Positions 44,029 to 53,725 of a stretch of 64,000 nucleotides of DNA are shown in pieces. Source of the DNA: Platynereis dumerilii. Lineage: Eukaryota; Annelida; Polychaeta; Phyllodocida; Nereididae. Made by a program: the position numbers and the translations under genes. The stretch's first letter is position 1, and every line of letters begins with the position of its first letter. The stretch spans positions 19,370,632-19,434,631 of the forward strand of contig JAPTHN010000013.1 in the NCBI GenBank assembly GCA_026936325.1, in the 5' to 3' direction. Under the pieces are notes generated by a model that was given only the letters and a program-made list of their open reading frames with translations, was not told the origin of the DNA and did not search any database.

Positions 44029-44345
44029 GTAAGTACAATATCATATAAACAACAGACATCCTTACATGGAGTGTTAATGATAAGTAAAATATCATCGAAA
44101 CTACAGACATCCTTACATAGAGTGTTTATGGTAAGTACAATATCATTGAGACTACAGACATCCTTACATGGAGTGCTTATGGTGAGTACAATATGTTAGA
44201 CACAAAAGACATCCTTACAGGGATTGTTTATTGTTAGTAAAATATCATAGAAAAAAACAGACATCCTTACATGGATTTATGGTAAGTTCAATATCATAGA
44301 AACAACAGACACCCTTACATGGAGTGTTTATGGTAAGTACAATAT
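43998..44345 (+). repeat. ~51 bp minisatellite spanning the exon 2 splice junction
   Basis: The unit ACAGACATCCTTACATGGAG...TTTATGGTAAGTACAATATC is repeated about seven times starting inside exon 2, so several units carry a copy of the exon end plus a GTAAGT donor (for example near 44029, 44131 and 44333). Later units vary. A related array starts at 63745. Confidence 0.88.
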
Positions 44346-44499
44346 CATAAATAAATAAACAAATAAATTAGATTAATCTGAATCTGGAAAAATCAATATA
44401 CATATTTCATGTATAAAACAACAATAATAATTATTCCGTAACATTGTACTAGGATGCATGCATTGCATGCTGTTTCTAAGATATCATACTAACTCCAGA

Positions 44500-44960
44500 T
44501 ATTCCATTAAAAGCTCTCTGTTTTGACAAATTATTCTAATTTAAGTTATTTTTCACCTTCATTGGTAATTTCTGTATTACATGTATTTTTAAGTGAATTG
44601 TAAGCCCTAGGGGGCTGGGGGCTAGTTTGTGAGCCCATTTCACAGAAATAAAGGAAGTTTATTCTCTTTCTCTCTATCATAAAAACAAAAGTAAAATTGA
44701 ATAACCATTGAACATTTCTATCGTATAACGCAGTAATATAATCTGATTGTATTTATAAATGAATAGTAATTAATAAGATTATATTGTCTATTTACATAGG
44801 GGGTGTACACGATAGCGCTAGCTTAAGCTGGCTTAGTGTACACCTCCTAGACCCACAGAAAAATAACTTGTTTTTTGAAATTTTGTAACTGTATTTTTTA
44901 TATTTTGGTCTAAATAAACTTTTGTCATTGTCATTGTCATTGTCATTGTCATTGTATCTC
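44500..44960 (+). mobile_element. Two LINE 3' ends in receptor intron 2
   Basis: The first ends near 44690 with AATAAA and a CTCTTTCTCTCT run. The second (44795-44960) has a GGGGTGTACACGATAGCGCT block, AATAAA and a (TTGTCA)n tail. Its head matches GAGGTATTCACGGTAGCGCC at 52338, so both are tails of one 5'-truncated LINE family with microsatellite ends. Confidence 0.6.
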
Positions 44961-45044
44961 GACATTGTTTGTTCAAAATTCTTTCTCTTTTACGTTCTAC
45001 AGTATTTTGTTTGTTCAAACTTCTTTCTCTTTTACATCCTACAG

Positions 45045-45208
45045 TATTTGGTTTTTTCCTGGCCTCCATTTCTCTGGTGATGATTGGTATTGAGGTGAAG
45101 AACTCAGAAAACTCCATAATGGTGTACATCTTGTGTATCTCCATAGGAAACATCCTCTATATCGGATACAATATCCTACGTGAAGCTTTGATATTATCAG
45201 ACTCCTTG
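45045..45208 (+). CDS. Receptor copy 1, exon 3: TM1 and TM2
   Basis: Residues 491-545, acceptor ATCCTACAG, donor TTGGTAAGT, phase 1 to phase 0. VFGFFLASISLVMIGIEV (TM1), a short loop with NSENS, then IMVYILCISIGNILYIGY (TM2). This places the large Cys-bearing N-terminus outside the cell. Confidence 0.85.
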
Positions 45209-45583
45209 GTAAGTTGTTTTTGATATTATTTCTTTACAGTCCGTTACTTTGATATAGAAAAAATGAGGACCAGTTCTCTGTGAAAAAAGCACTTTGTGAC
45301 TCATAGAATAATATTTATTTAAAGAATAGAATAATATTTATTTAAAGTCGGGCTGGTAAAACAGTAAACACAAGTTATAAAACTTTTTGCCGACATGATG
45401 ATGAGATGAAATTTGTACAGATGAATAAGATGAGACATTCAGGATAAAAGTTTAAAATTAAATATCACAGTCATAAAACACCATAAGAGGTAAAATCATA
45501 AATGTAAAAAATTGTCTTTGTAAAAAGTGTCTTTCAAAAGGCATAAAATCGACTAGTTCACATCAAACATAAAATCAACAGGC

Positions 45584-48500
45584 TCACATCAAGCAAAGGA
45601 AACATGACCCACAGGTACATGATGGTGTCCACAATTTTAATTTAGCTTTAAACATTGGAAAATTTGTATTGTCTTTTTTAACATGATTTGGCAATTTGTT
45701 CCATAAATGTGGACCTTGGTATCTTAATGAATGATATCCGAATGTCATTGTACTGAAGTTTGGCTTGGATAAGTTGTCACTGTCTCTTAAATTATGGATC
45801 CTTTCGCAAGTTTTGAAGAAATCACAGTCAATTGGAGGTGCCATAGAATGCTTCACTTTGTACACGAACTCCAATAACGTTTTCATGTGCTGTACATAGA
45901 GAGTGGATGTGTTGTGTTCCAAGAGTAGATCTCTGTATGTTGCAGTGGCATTGTTAGTTGCTACGCGGAATGCTCTTTCATGGATTTTCTCTAATTTCCA
46001 GCGACTTCTCTTTGAGCATTCAAACCACACTGCAGAACAATACAGAAGATTGGATAGAACAAAAGTCTCGTGCAGCTTCAATTTAATGTCTCTCGTCAGC
46101 AATGGAGCAATTCGTCGAAGTGCGCCAACTTGCTTGCTGGTTTTCTTGCATATATTGGAGATGTGGTTATTGAAAGTCAGTTTGTCATCCAGCATAACTC
46201 CAAGAAGTTTGACACATTGCTCAGGCTTGATGACAGCTCCGTCAATATTGAACTCCAGTCTTGGTGAATTGTTACCTGATCTTCGAGACAGAACAATGGC
46301 CTGAAATTTTTCAGGGTTTGCCTTCATGTGATTGGAGCGAAACCAGGTAATTGCAGAGCTGCAGGCGGATTCTAAGGTGCGTTGCAGGATGACTGGGTTG
46401 CGGTGATGGAATGATAGTGAATTGTCATCCGCATAGTTGAAAATATCGCATTGGTCCTCGAGCATCATCACTAAGTCATTTAAGAAAATGTTAAAGAGCA
46501 ATGGCCCTGTAAGTGAGCCCTGTGGTACACCTCTTGGTAGGAGCATCCACGAGCTTCTTGCTTGCCCTATCTTAACACGCTGCATCCTGCTGGTGAGATA
46601 TGACTTTAACATTTCACATGAGCTTTCGGAGAATCCATATGCACTCAACTTAGCAATGAGAAGGCCATAAGGAATACTGTCAAAAGCCTTGCTGAGATCC
46701 ATCATGATACAAGCAACTATCTCATCATTGTCCAGAGCATGTCTCCAATTCTCCACACATCGGAAAAGGACGTTATTGCAGCTGTAGCGCTTCCTATACG
46801 CTGCGAGGAATTGCGAAATCTTGTGTTCCATAAATATTTCAATTTGCTCACATATCATGGCTTCGAATACTTTGGACGTCGCAGTGAGGATTGTCACAGG
46901 TCTGTAGCAGCTTTTGTCCAGTCGATCTTTGTTTTTGAAGAGGGGAGAAACTTCACCATGCTTGAGAAGATCTGGGAACCTATTTGATGCTATGCTATTG
47001 TTGATGAGAGACGTTATTGGAGTTTTTAGCACACTAGCACCGACCTTGAGCAATTTGGCTGGGATTTGATCATAGCCCGTGGATTTGCCAGTCTTCAAGG
47101 AAGCCAATGTTTTACCAATGACATCGGATGTTACAGGACGGAAAGTAAAGACCTCGGAGCATTGTCTTCGTGATTGTTCCCTTATGAAATTTACACTCGA
47201 GTGGTCTTCGTAGTGTGCAACCATGGTGCTGACACTGGACTGAGATAAACAAGTTGACTCACTGTTGTCCGCCGCAGCATTTATGAAGTAGTTGTTGAAG
47301 ATCTCACTGACTTCCTTCTTACTGGTGACGATTTGGCCCTCGTGCTGCAACTGTGTGTCATTTCCACAACTTTCACTTTGACTGATGAAAGGTTGAATCA
47401 CTTTCCAGAAGTTGGGATTTTGGGATTGCTGGCAATGTTTGTTGAAATATTCCTGGGCAGCCTGACTTTTCATTTTGTTGACCTTGCTTCTTTGCTTGCG
47501 AAAGTTGTTCCAGTTCGTTTGCGTTCTGTAGCGAAGGTATTTGCGATGTAACATGCCCTTCACGTTTATCGACTTTCTGAGCTCACTGTGCATATACGGA
47601 CAGTGCTTTCCTCGAAGCACCTTCTGCTTCATTGGAGCATGGTTGTCTATCACTTCTCTGAACAGCTTGTCGTAGGCCCACATCTGGTCGTTCACATCAT
47701 CGAAAACACCGGCCACAGAGAATGGCACAGCCGCTAGGTCCTCCATGAATTTTGATTCATTGTAATGTTTGTACGAACGATAGCATATGCTTCTTAGTTC
47801 AGGCTTAGGTCTATGAAGCCTGGTAGCTATGCACACGAGACTATGGAAGTCACTGACACCCACGAAGTCGTTGAAATGCGAGAGAACTTTTCTGGGTTGA
47901 TTTGTGAGGATCAGATCAACAATGGATGGATTTTGTTGGCTCTTGAAGCAGGTGGGGCTGTTGACCAAGTTTTTCAAGGCATAGACTTCAAACATGTCTG
48001 TTAACACATGCTTTTCCTTCGAAACATTCACATTGAAATCACCTAGAAAGTAGACAGTGTCAGAGTGATTCATACAGTTGTTGCAAAGTTTATCAAAAGC
48101 CTCAGTTAACACATGACTGGGATTTGATGGAGGGTTATATAGGATCACAACGAGAAACTTGGTTTTTTGAAGAATTACTTCAATCACGAGGGTCTGAAAG
48201 TTTGAGTCACAGACAGACAGATCTTCACGAATACGATGCGGAACAGCTGAATTCACGTAACATGCTATCCCTCCACCATGAATGTCTCTGTCAAGTCTGT
48301 AGGTAGCATAGTTGTCACACTTAAACATTCCATTTGCAAAGGATTCATCCAGTTTGGTTTCACTTAATCCTAGGATGTCCATTGAACCCTCTTCAAGAAT
48401 CGCTCGAACTTCTGGAAACTTTTTCCGCAAACTATTCACATTCAAGTGTCCCATTATAAACTGTTTAGCATTGTCATGTCTATATTTCTGAAGAGTAGGG

Positions 48501-48595
48501 AACAAGATGGCCTTTTGTGTAGTGGCTATAATATTGGAGCAGTGTTCATTGTTGTTGGCAATGGCTTCAGTCGTTTCATTCGAATCCATTGTCAT
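45584..48595 (-). CDS. LINE ORF2: endonuclease and reverse transcriptase
   Basis: 1003 residues. N-terminal apurinic-type endonuclease motifs in order: GHLNVNSL, LSETKLDE, YRLDRDIHGGG, GDFNVN, SDFHSLV. The reverse transcriptase follows: YRPVTIL, MMDLSKAFDSI (motif A), PRGVPQGSLTGPLLFNIFLN (motif B) and FNYADD (motif C with both catalytic Asp), then a thumb and a C-terminal GPHLWNKLP motif. Order and signatures fit the CR1/Jockey side of LINEs; no RNase H domain is seen. It nicks target DNA and copies its own RNA in target-primed reverse transcription. The frame is uninterrupted. Confidence 0.95.
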   Translation of the reverse strand: MTMDSNETTEAIANNNEHCSNIIATTQKAILFPTLQKYRHDNAKQFIMGHLNVNSLRKKFPEVRAILEEGSMDILGLSETKLDESFANGMFKCDNYATYRLDRDIHGGGIACYVNSAVPHRIREDLSVCDSNFQTLVIEVILQKTKFLVVILYNPPSNPSHVLTEAFDKLCNNCMNHSDTVYFLGDFNVNVSKEKHVLTDMFEVYALKNLVNSPTCFKSQQNPSIVDLILTNQPRKVLSHFNDFVGVSDFHSLVCIATRLHRPKPELRSICYRSYKHYNESKFMEDLAAVPFSVAGVFDDVNDQMWAYDKLFREVIDNHAPMKQKVLRGKHCPYMHSELRKSINVKGMLHRKYLRYRTQTNWNNFRKQRSKVNKMKSQAAQEYFNKHCQQSQNPNFWKVIQPFISQSESCGNDTQLQHEGQIVTSKKEVSEIFNNYFINAAADNSESTCLSQSSVSTMVAHYEDHSSVNFIREQSRRQCSEVFTFRPVTSDVIGKTLASLKTGKSTGYDQIPAKLLKVGASVLKTPITSLINNSIASNRFPDLLKHGEVSPLFKNKDRLDKSCYRPVTILTATSKVFEAMICEQIEIFMEHKISQFLAAYRKRYSCNNVLFRCVENWRHALDNDEIVACIMMDLSKAFDSIPYGLLIAKLSAYGFSESSCEMLKSYLTSRMQRVKIGQARSSWMLLPRGVPQGSLTGPLLFNIFLNDLVMMLEDQCDIFNYADDNSLSFHHRNPVILQRTLESACSSAITWFRSNHMKANPEKFQAIVLSRRSGNNSPRLEFNIDGAVIKPEQCVKLLGVMLDDKLTFNNHISNICKKTSKQVGALRRIAPLLTRDIKLKLHETFVLSNLLYCSAVWFECSKRSRWKLEKIHERAFRVATNNATATYRDLLLEHNTSTLYVQHMKTLLEFVYKVKHSMAPPIDCDFFKTCERIHNLRDSDNLSKPNFSTMTFGYHSLRYQGPHLWNKLPNHVKKDNTNFPMFKAKLKLWTPSCTCGSCFLCLM

Positions 48596-48637
48596 GATTT
48601 GTGGACAGGGATCGGCACTTCCATCCTGGCCAACCCT

Positions 48638-49867
48638 TTACCACCAACATGCTTTTTCTTTGTGTCCAAGGCTACCACATTTATGACACTTAATTTCTTG
48701 GCCGTGCCTACAATTTCGAGACACATGGTTTGTTTCACCGCAGAACCAACATGATGATGATGCAGGAGTCGGGCTCTTTTGACTCTTTCGCTGGGACTGA
48801 TTTGAGGATGCAAACTGTTTTGGATTCCTGCTTCTCCGTTGAGCAATTTGCCAGCCATTGTTGTCAGAATCTGTGTTATTGGGGGCTGAGGACATATTGG
48901 CCTTCTTGACAGTTCGTACATTGGCTTTGCAGACATTTGCAACATTTGACATCAGTTTGACTTTCATATTTCTGACCAATCTATTGACTCCTTTATGTGT
49001 CAGATGAAGTCCGTCATTTTGGAGATAGCCGTCATTTGGTGAACCGTCCGCAAGTTTGAAGGTTGGGTCATGATCCACATACGTGATGCCAGCATCCCGT
49101 GCGATGGTTATGATACTTGCATTAAGCCTCTCCACTTTCTCTTGACAGCTGCTCGAATCAGACCGGGGTGGAACGCTGGAGATTCTGATGTTTTTGGGGT
49201 CGTTGACCTTTGTTTTTGCCTTGGAAATGACATCTTTGAAGACCGAGGCAACTTCTTCCACCTTGGAATCCTTATCACCACAGTCATTCGTACCGGCACA
49301 TATGAAAACACCTCGGAGACGTTCTTCACTGATTTCATCAAACTTTTTCAGGATATCTGATGCCTTTGCTCCAGGGACTGAATTGACCTTCGTATCAACC
49401 AGTTTGGCCTCGTCTACTTCTTTAATCAGGGAGTCCCCAATCAACAGGGAAGGGACATCAGCATTTGCAACTGCATCTAGTTTTTCAGAGAGGTCTTTTA
49501 GATTTTGCTTTAGAGTTCGGTTTTCATTTTGCAAAGTCTCACATTCACGTTTTACACTCTCAAGTATTGTCTTTGTTTGTTCATGGGAATGATAAATCTC
49601 ATCCATTTTATTCACCACCAGGGAGACCTTATTCAGAAGCTGACCAATGTTCTCAGGCATTTGTCTGCATGTGGGGCAATGCCAGACAGAGGAACTATCA
49701 GAGATATTCATGCAATCATCATGAAAACATTTCATGCATAGATTGCAAGATGTCACTTTTGCTCTCGGATGATGGCCCATGATGTGTCTGGGGTCCATGA
49801 AGCACAGCACCACCAACATTATTATAACCCTCTTGGTGCGCACAGTCTCAAAATATATAACTGACAC
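48638..49867 (-). CDS. LINE ORF1: PHD-like finger, SGNH esterase-like domain, CCHC knuckles
   Basis: 409 open codons; the likely start is the Met of MDPRHIMGHH at 49797. Domains in order: incomplete PHD-like finger (CNLCMKCFHDDC, then WHCPTC) lacking the usual first Cys pair; a coiled coil (about 45 residues of heptads); an SGNH-hydrolase-like domain (LLIGDSLIKEV block, GTNDCGD block, NDGLHLTHKG block); then a basic linker and two zinc knuckles (CWFCGETNHVSRNC, CHKCGSLGHKEKAC). Esterase-type ORF1 proteins are known in CR1-like LINEs and bind the element's RNA. The missing N-terminal Cys pair suggests 5' truncation. Confidence 0.85.
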   Translation of the reverse strand: MSVIYFETVRTKRVIIMLVVLCFMDPRHIMGHHPRAKVTSCNLCMKCFHDDCMNISDSSSVWHCPTCRQMPENIGQLLNKVSLVVNKMDEIYHSHEQTKTILESVKRECETLQNENRTLKQNLKDLSEKLDAVANADVPSLLIGDSLIKEVDEAKLVDTKVNSVPGAKASDILKKFDEISEERLRGVFICAGTNDCGDKDSKVEEVASVFKDVISKAKTKVNDPKNIRISSVPPRSDSSSCQEKVERLNASIITIARDAGITYVDHDPTFKLADGSPNDGYLQNDGLHLTHKGVNRLVRNMKVKLMSNVANVCKANVRTVKKANMSSAPNNTDSDNNGWQIAQRRSRNPKQFASSNQSQRKSQKSPTPASSSCWFCGETNHVSRNCRHGQEIKCHKCGSLGHKEKACWW

Positions 49868-49885
49868 CTGGATTTTCTTTTTCAG

Positions 49886-50053
49886 GGCCCCTCACATTGT
49901 ATGGTTTCCAAGGGCATTGTCATGATAGCAGACTATTTCAATACCATCATGATTTCTTTTGTTACCATGGGAAGATTTTTCGCAGTGACTTTTCCATTCC
50001 TCTATATGAAGCTGTCTGTGCATTCGGGAGACAAGTTCAGGTATAAGATCAGG
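49886..50053 (+). CDS. Receptor copy 1, exon 4: TM3
   Basis: Residues 546-601, acceptor TTTTTCAG, donor AGGGTAAGA, phase 0 to 0. Cys550 near the start sits where rhodopsin-like receptors have the TM3 disulphide Cys. TM3 is about 553-577 and ends in GRFFAVTFPFLY, where GRF (574-576) replaces the usual DRY and the following V.FP fits the known second loop. The acceptor is only a few bases from the LINE 5' edge. Confidence 0.88.
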
Positions 50054-51070
50054 GTAAGAAAATTGCTTTAGTGTTAAAATTTCATGTTTGCCTTGATTTC
50101 ATGCGATGGTTTTTATTATTAGCAGCACAGCTGCTCTTACCCCAAGAATTTCATGCAATCTCGTTAGTACTCCGGAGGTCACTCTCTTTCACCAATCTCA
50201 TTCAAATTTACTCTACATTCTCTGTAGGTTTTTAACTTTCGACCAGTCACTTTTGGTGCCCTTCTGTGATGGAAAAAATTATAAAGAAATTAAAATGGAC
50301 AGGCTTCCATGGGTCAAAGGTCAACCATGCCTTCTTCTTCTTCTTCTCCTTAGTATATCCATGACCGGTGTGCCCATGTTGGAGCCATGCACTGTCTGTG
50401 CTGCTTAAAGTGCTTGCACGTTAACTTTTATATCATTAAGCAGTGAAATTCAATTCTTCTTTTACTGCACTCATATCACATCTTTTGCTAAACTGTTGAT
50501 CTGCAGCAATATATGGCCACTTTCGTCTTCCTAGTTCAATATGGAGATTATGTGAACTTAATCGGAACCTTGCAATGCTTTGATAGAGACATTTGGGGAG
50601 GTTAATAAGTAGGTATGGCTCTAAGCGTAAATCTTTCTTCAGAAGTTTATAAGTTCTGAGTTTAGGGCTTTTAGTTCGACTCATTTACCTGCAGTGGTAC
50701 TGCAAATTGCCATATTTTAGCAATTTTACGTGAAATTTAGAATCAAGGGTCACAGACTGGTGGGGCAAATCCCTGCTTGTGGTGGGGATTTTCCAGGGCT
50801 GGTGGGCTAAATCCAAACGTTTTAATACTAAAAAGAATGGCCTGTTCGATCCCAGTGGAGTTCCTATGGGGGGCACGGGGGGAACCTGACCCCCTTTATT
50901 GGTCCTGTGCCCCTCCAGGTGCTCCCCGTAAGAACTTCTTGACCTTGGCAAAATATACTGTTAGTATTGGGAGGCCCCCCCCCCAGGGAATCGGGTGCCC
51001 CCAAGGTGCCCCCCCCCCCTCGCTGGAGACCCCTAGGTACGCCACAGCCTGCTCCATTTTATCTTTGCAG
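50054..51070. other. Receptor intron 4
   Basis: From about 50770 to 51050 it is G- and C-rich, with CCCCCCCC runs and a CCCCTAGGTACGCCAC edge, suggestive of a hAT-like MITE; limits are unclear. No exon. Confidence 0.45.
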
Positions 51071-51261
51071 AATTGGATGTTTGCTTTGGTCTTGGCCATT
51101 GCCCTGAGCTTCAGCAAGGTCTATTTGTACTACACCAATAACCTGAGCTGCATGGATAGCCCCAGTTTGATTAACACCATTTTTCAACTTCCAATTGTTC
51201 TGGGCACCCTGGCCACTTCTTTTTTCTCCATTGGGACACTAGTGACACTTTCTAAGGCAAG
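51071..51261 (+). CDS. Receptor copy 1, exon 5: TM4 and TM5
   Basis: Residues 602-664 plus two bases, acceptor ATCTTTGCAG, donor CAAGGTAAAT. NWMFALVLAIALSFSKVYLYY (TM4), then NNLSCMDS, whose Cys can pair with Cys550 as in rhodopsin-like receptors, then IVLGTLATSFFSIGTLVTL (TM5). Confidence 0.88.
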
Positions 51262-51664
51262 GTAAATGATACTGTATTGTTATATATCCACTAAAGTGGC
51301 TGTGTGCATTAAAAACCCCATTGTTCTGAGACAAACTTGTCTTAGGTGACCGTCTTTCTCATTCACTAAGTACACAGTTAGTGTTGAGGACTGGACCGCT
51401 TTGGAATGGTACGGTCCAGTACCAACACCTCTCAGTACTTGACCATCCTAATTTTTCACACCTTTAATTTGCAACCTTTTCTGACCGTTACAATGTATAT
51501 CGGTATACCTGACCACCTCCCCCCTGGACCAGACCACCTCACCTAACTCATACTGAAAAACAGATGAGTGTACATACTTTCAAGTCAACTGTACAACTGA
51601 CCATGTACGTTGAGTATGACTACAGCATTTGCTAAGAAATCAATAAATCAATTTGTGATTACAG

Positions 51665-51980
51665 GATTCGTCGGCGAAGGATGACAGCCGCAGTGCAAGG
51701 GGCTTCAGACAAAAACGCGAAAATCGCAGCTATCTTGTCCATCTCTGGAGTGTTTTTCTGTCTCCTGTCCATCCCAGACTTCTACATGTTTGTGCTTTAT
51801 TTGACTAGCCACAAAAGGAAGTCTGTCACAAGAGAAATAGTTGAGCAGTTTGCGTCCCGAATATCTACGCTCTGCCATTGTGTGTTTGGGACTCTTAACT
51901 GTGTGATTTATGTGACAGGGACGACGAGTGCTTCAAAGGTGTTAAGCATGATCAGGAGGCTGCGCACTACCACCCACTGA
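51665..51980 (+). CDS. Receptor copy 1, exon 6: TM6, TM7 and stop
   Basis: Residues 665-769, acceptor GATTACAG, stop TGA at 51978-51980. The basic third loop RIRRRRM is followed by TM6 (AAILSISGVFFCLLSIPDFY) with the Pro expected in TM6. TM7 ends LNCVIYVTG, where N..(x)IY stands for NPxxY. The short basic tail ends MIRRLRTTTH. Together the exons make a divergent class A (rhodopsin-like) receptor; ligand and G protein cannot be inferred. Confidence 0.88.
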
Positions 51981-52191
51981 AGCTACTCTTTGATATACTG
52001 GCACATCTCTAGAAGGTCATTAATTTGACAGAAGATTCTGCTAAAACACTGGCTATTATGCAGGTGCCATCATGAGAAGACTGGCTAAGATTTATGTGAC
52101 ATCATAGAACACAGACTAAAATGTATGTGACATCATAGGAGACTGGCTGGAATGTATGTGACATCATTAGAACACTGGCTGAAATGTATGT

Positions 52192-52485
52192 GATTTCAAA
52201 TATATCTCCTTCACCTTCATTTATCATTTCACCTTTCAACACTTATTTTTAAGAATATTGTGATTTCATTTTATTTGACATTATATGAAAACATGTAGCA
52301 ACTAATTAAAAATTTAATATGATTTTTTTTTCTAATAGGAGGTATTCACGGTAGCGCCATGTGCATGGCAAAGTGAATGTCTCCTGACACTAAAATTATA
52401 AAACTTTGTTTTTATTCATTGTAATTGTATATGAATTCATGTCAAATAAATATTTCTGTCTGTCTGTCTGTCTGTCTGTCTGTCA
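52192..52485 (+). mobile_element. LINE 3' end with (CTGT)n tail
   Basis: GAGGTATTCACGGTAGCGCC, then AAATAAA near 52443 and an about 30 bp TCTG/CTGT run. It interrupts a minisatellite unit between GTGA and CATCATAG. Same family as 44795-44960. Its AATAAA could serve the receptor transcript. Confidence 0.7.
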
Positions 52486-52569
52486 TCATAGAACACAGGA
52501 TGAAAAGTATGTGACATCATAGAAGTTTAGAACTCTGGCTGAAGTGTATGTTCTATCATGGAACACCAG

Positions 52570-53632
52570 TTTATGATGTACTTTGCCATATCTCCAAAAG
52601 TATTTGGAATATTTTTATTTCCTTCACCAACAATGGTGGGTTAGGGTAGAACATTATTCTGAGCAAATTTTGTCCCATTCCGTTAACACATTTATTAGAG
52701 GTTTTGGGTGTGCCAAGTTATTAGGTACATTAGCACGTTGCATTCTAATATGGACAAAAAATTTAAAATCTCGGATTATAATGGCCTGAATATATTCCTA
52801 GTATTAATTTCCATAAAGTTGCAACATATTTGGAAGCTTTCAGGCCTGCACTTGGAAGCATTCCACTTTATTCTGCTCCATTGGAATACCATTGGATTTA
52901 ACTAAAATTCGATAAACTCCTGAGTTGGAAATAAGTCATTTTAGCAAAAACACTCCTCCTAGTCTTATTTGATGCCATTGACCTTTGCCAATTTCAGCCA
53001 ATTCTGGCCTTTGTACGTGAATTATACAGAGCAATTCAAAAACTTGTCAAATGTCCCATTACGAACTCCCATTGAAATAACATTGCAAATAGAATGTGAT
53101 AAATCATAATTTGTTTGATTTCCTGTTGACTTGGTTGATGAGCTAAAAATCTGGCTGAAATTCCTGCTGCACGAAGTTAATAGCATAAAGTAACCTACAA
53201 AACAATATTTTTAGTGATATGACTTACTTTAGTCTGAGAGAAGCTTTGCTTGTCAAAATTTGGGTAAATTCGATGGTATTCCAATGGAGCAGAATAAAGT
53301 GGATTGCTTCCAAGTGCAGGCACGAAAGCTTCCGAATATGGCTTTACTTCATGGAAATTAATACTGGGAATATATCCAGGTCATTTTCATTAGAGATTTC
53401 ATAGGTTTTGTCCATGTTTTAATGCAACATGCAAATGTACCTAATAACTTGGCACACCCGAAAACTGTAATAAATGCTGTAACGTCTGACTGCGTGAAAG
53501 GAATGGGACAGAATTTGTTCAGAATGATCTTCTACCCTAACCCGCACTAGTGGGTGAAGGACATAAAAATATTCCTAACACTTTTGGAGATATGGCAAAA
53601 AGCCATCGCTTCCTGATAACTTGGCACTCGGT
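52570..53632. mobile_element. 1.06 kb fold-back element with ~340 bp arms
   Basis: 52575-52910 and 53260-53625 are inverted copies. Matched blocks include GCCATATCTCCAAAAG, GTGCCAAGTTATTAGGTACA, CCTGCACTTGGAAGCA and TCTGCTCCATTGGAATACCA. The spacer is about 350 bp, and no ORF is seen. Confidence 0.8.
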
Positions 53633-53725
53633 GTAGAAGACTGGTTGCAATGTATTTGACATCATAGAACTATTGCTGAAACGTATATGCTATCATAGAA
53701 CACTGGCTAAAAAGCATGTGCCCTC

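Larger units (their letters stand above)
40543..44035 (+). repeat. Segmental duplication, unit 1 (receptor promoter and ectodomain exons)
   Basis: From the MITE at 40543 through the exon 2 donor, this segment is collinear with 55185-58305: MITE, ~650 bp of upstream DNA, TATA region, exon 1, intron 1 and exon 2. Differences are repeat insertions (43330-43550 here; SINEs in unit 2) and one exon 1 indel. It is a direct tandem duplication with starts 14.6 kb apart. Confidence 0.85.
45290..49880 (-). mobile_element. CR1-like LINE, antisense in receptor intron 3, both ORFs open
   Basis: Two long ORFs in the same direction, 42 bp apart, followed by a ~290 bp 3' UTR that ends in two tandem AATAATATTTATTTAAAG-type units (about 45298-45345). 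The 5' limit is uncertain and lies within about 20-80 bp of the host exon 4 acceptor, so a 5' truncation is likely. Target duplication not identified. Intact ORFs suggest a recent insertion. Confidence 0.85.
52010..53725 (+). repeat. ~35 bp minisatellite in the receptor 3' region, split by two insertions
   Basis: A unit near GAACACTGGCTGAAATGTAT then GTGACATCATA recurs at 52010-52190, 52487-52560 and 53630-53720. The gaps are filled by a LINE tail and a fold-back element, so the array predates both. Confidence 0.75.

Noticed and set aside
45903-49782. Many plus-strand frames of 60-134 codons
   Set aside because: Antisense shadows of the two LINE ORFs.
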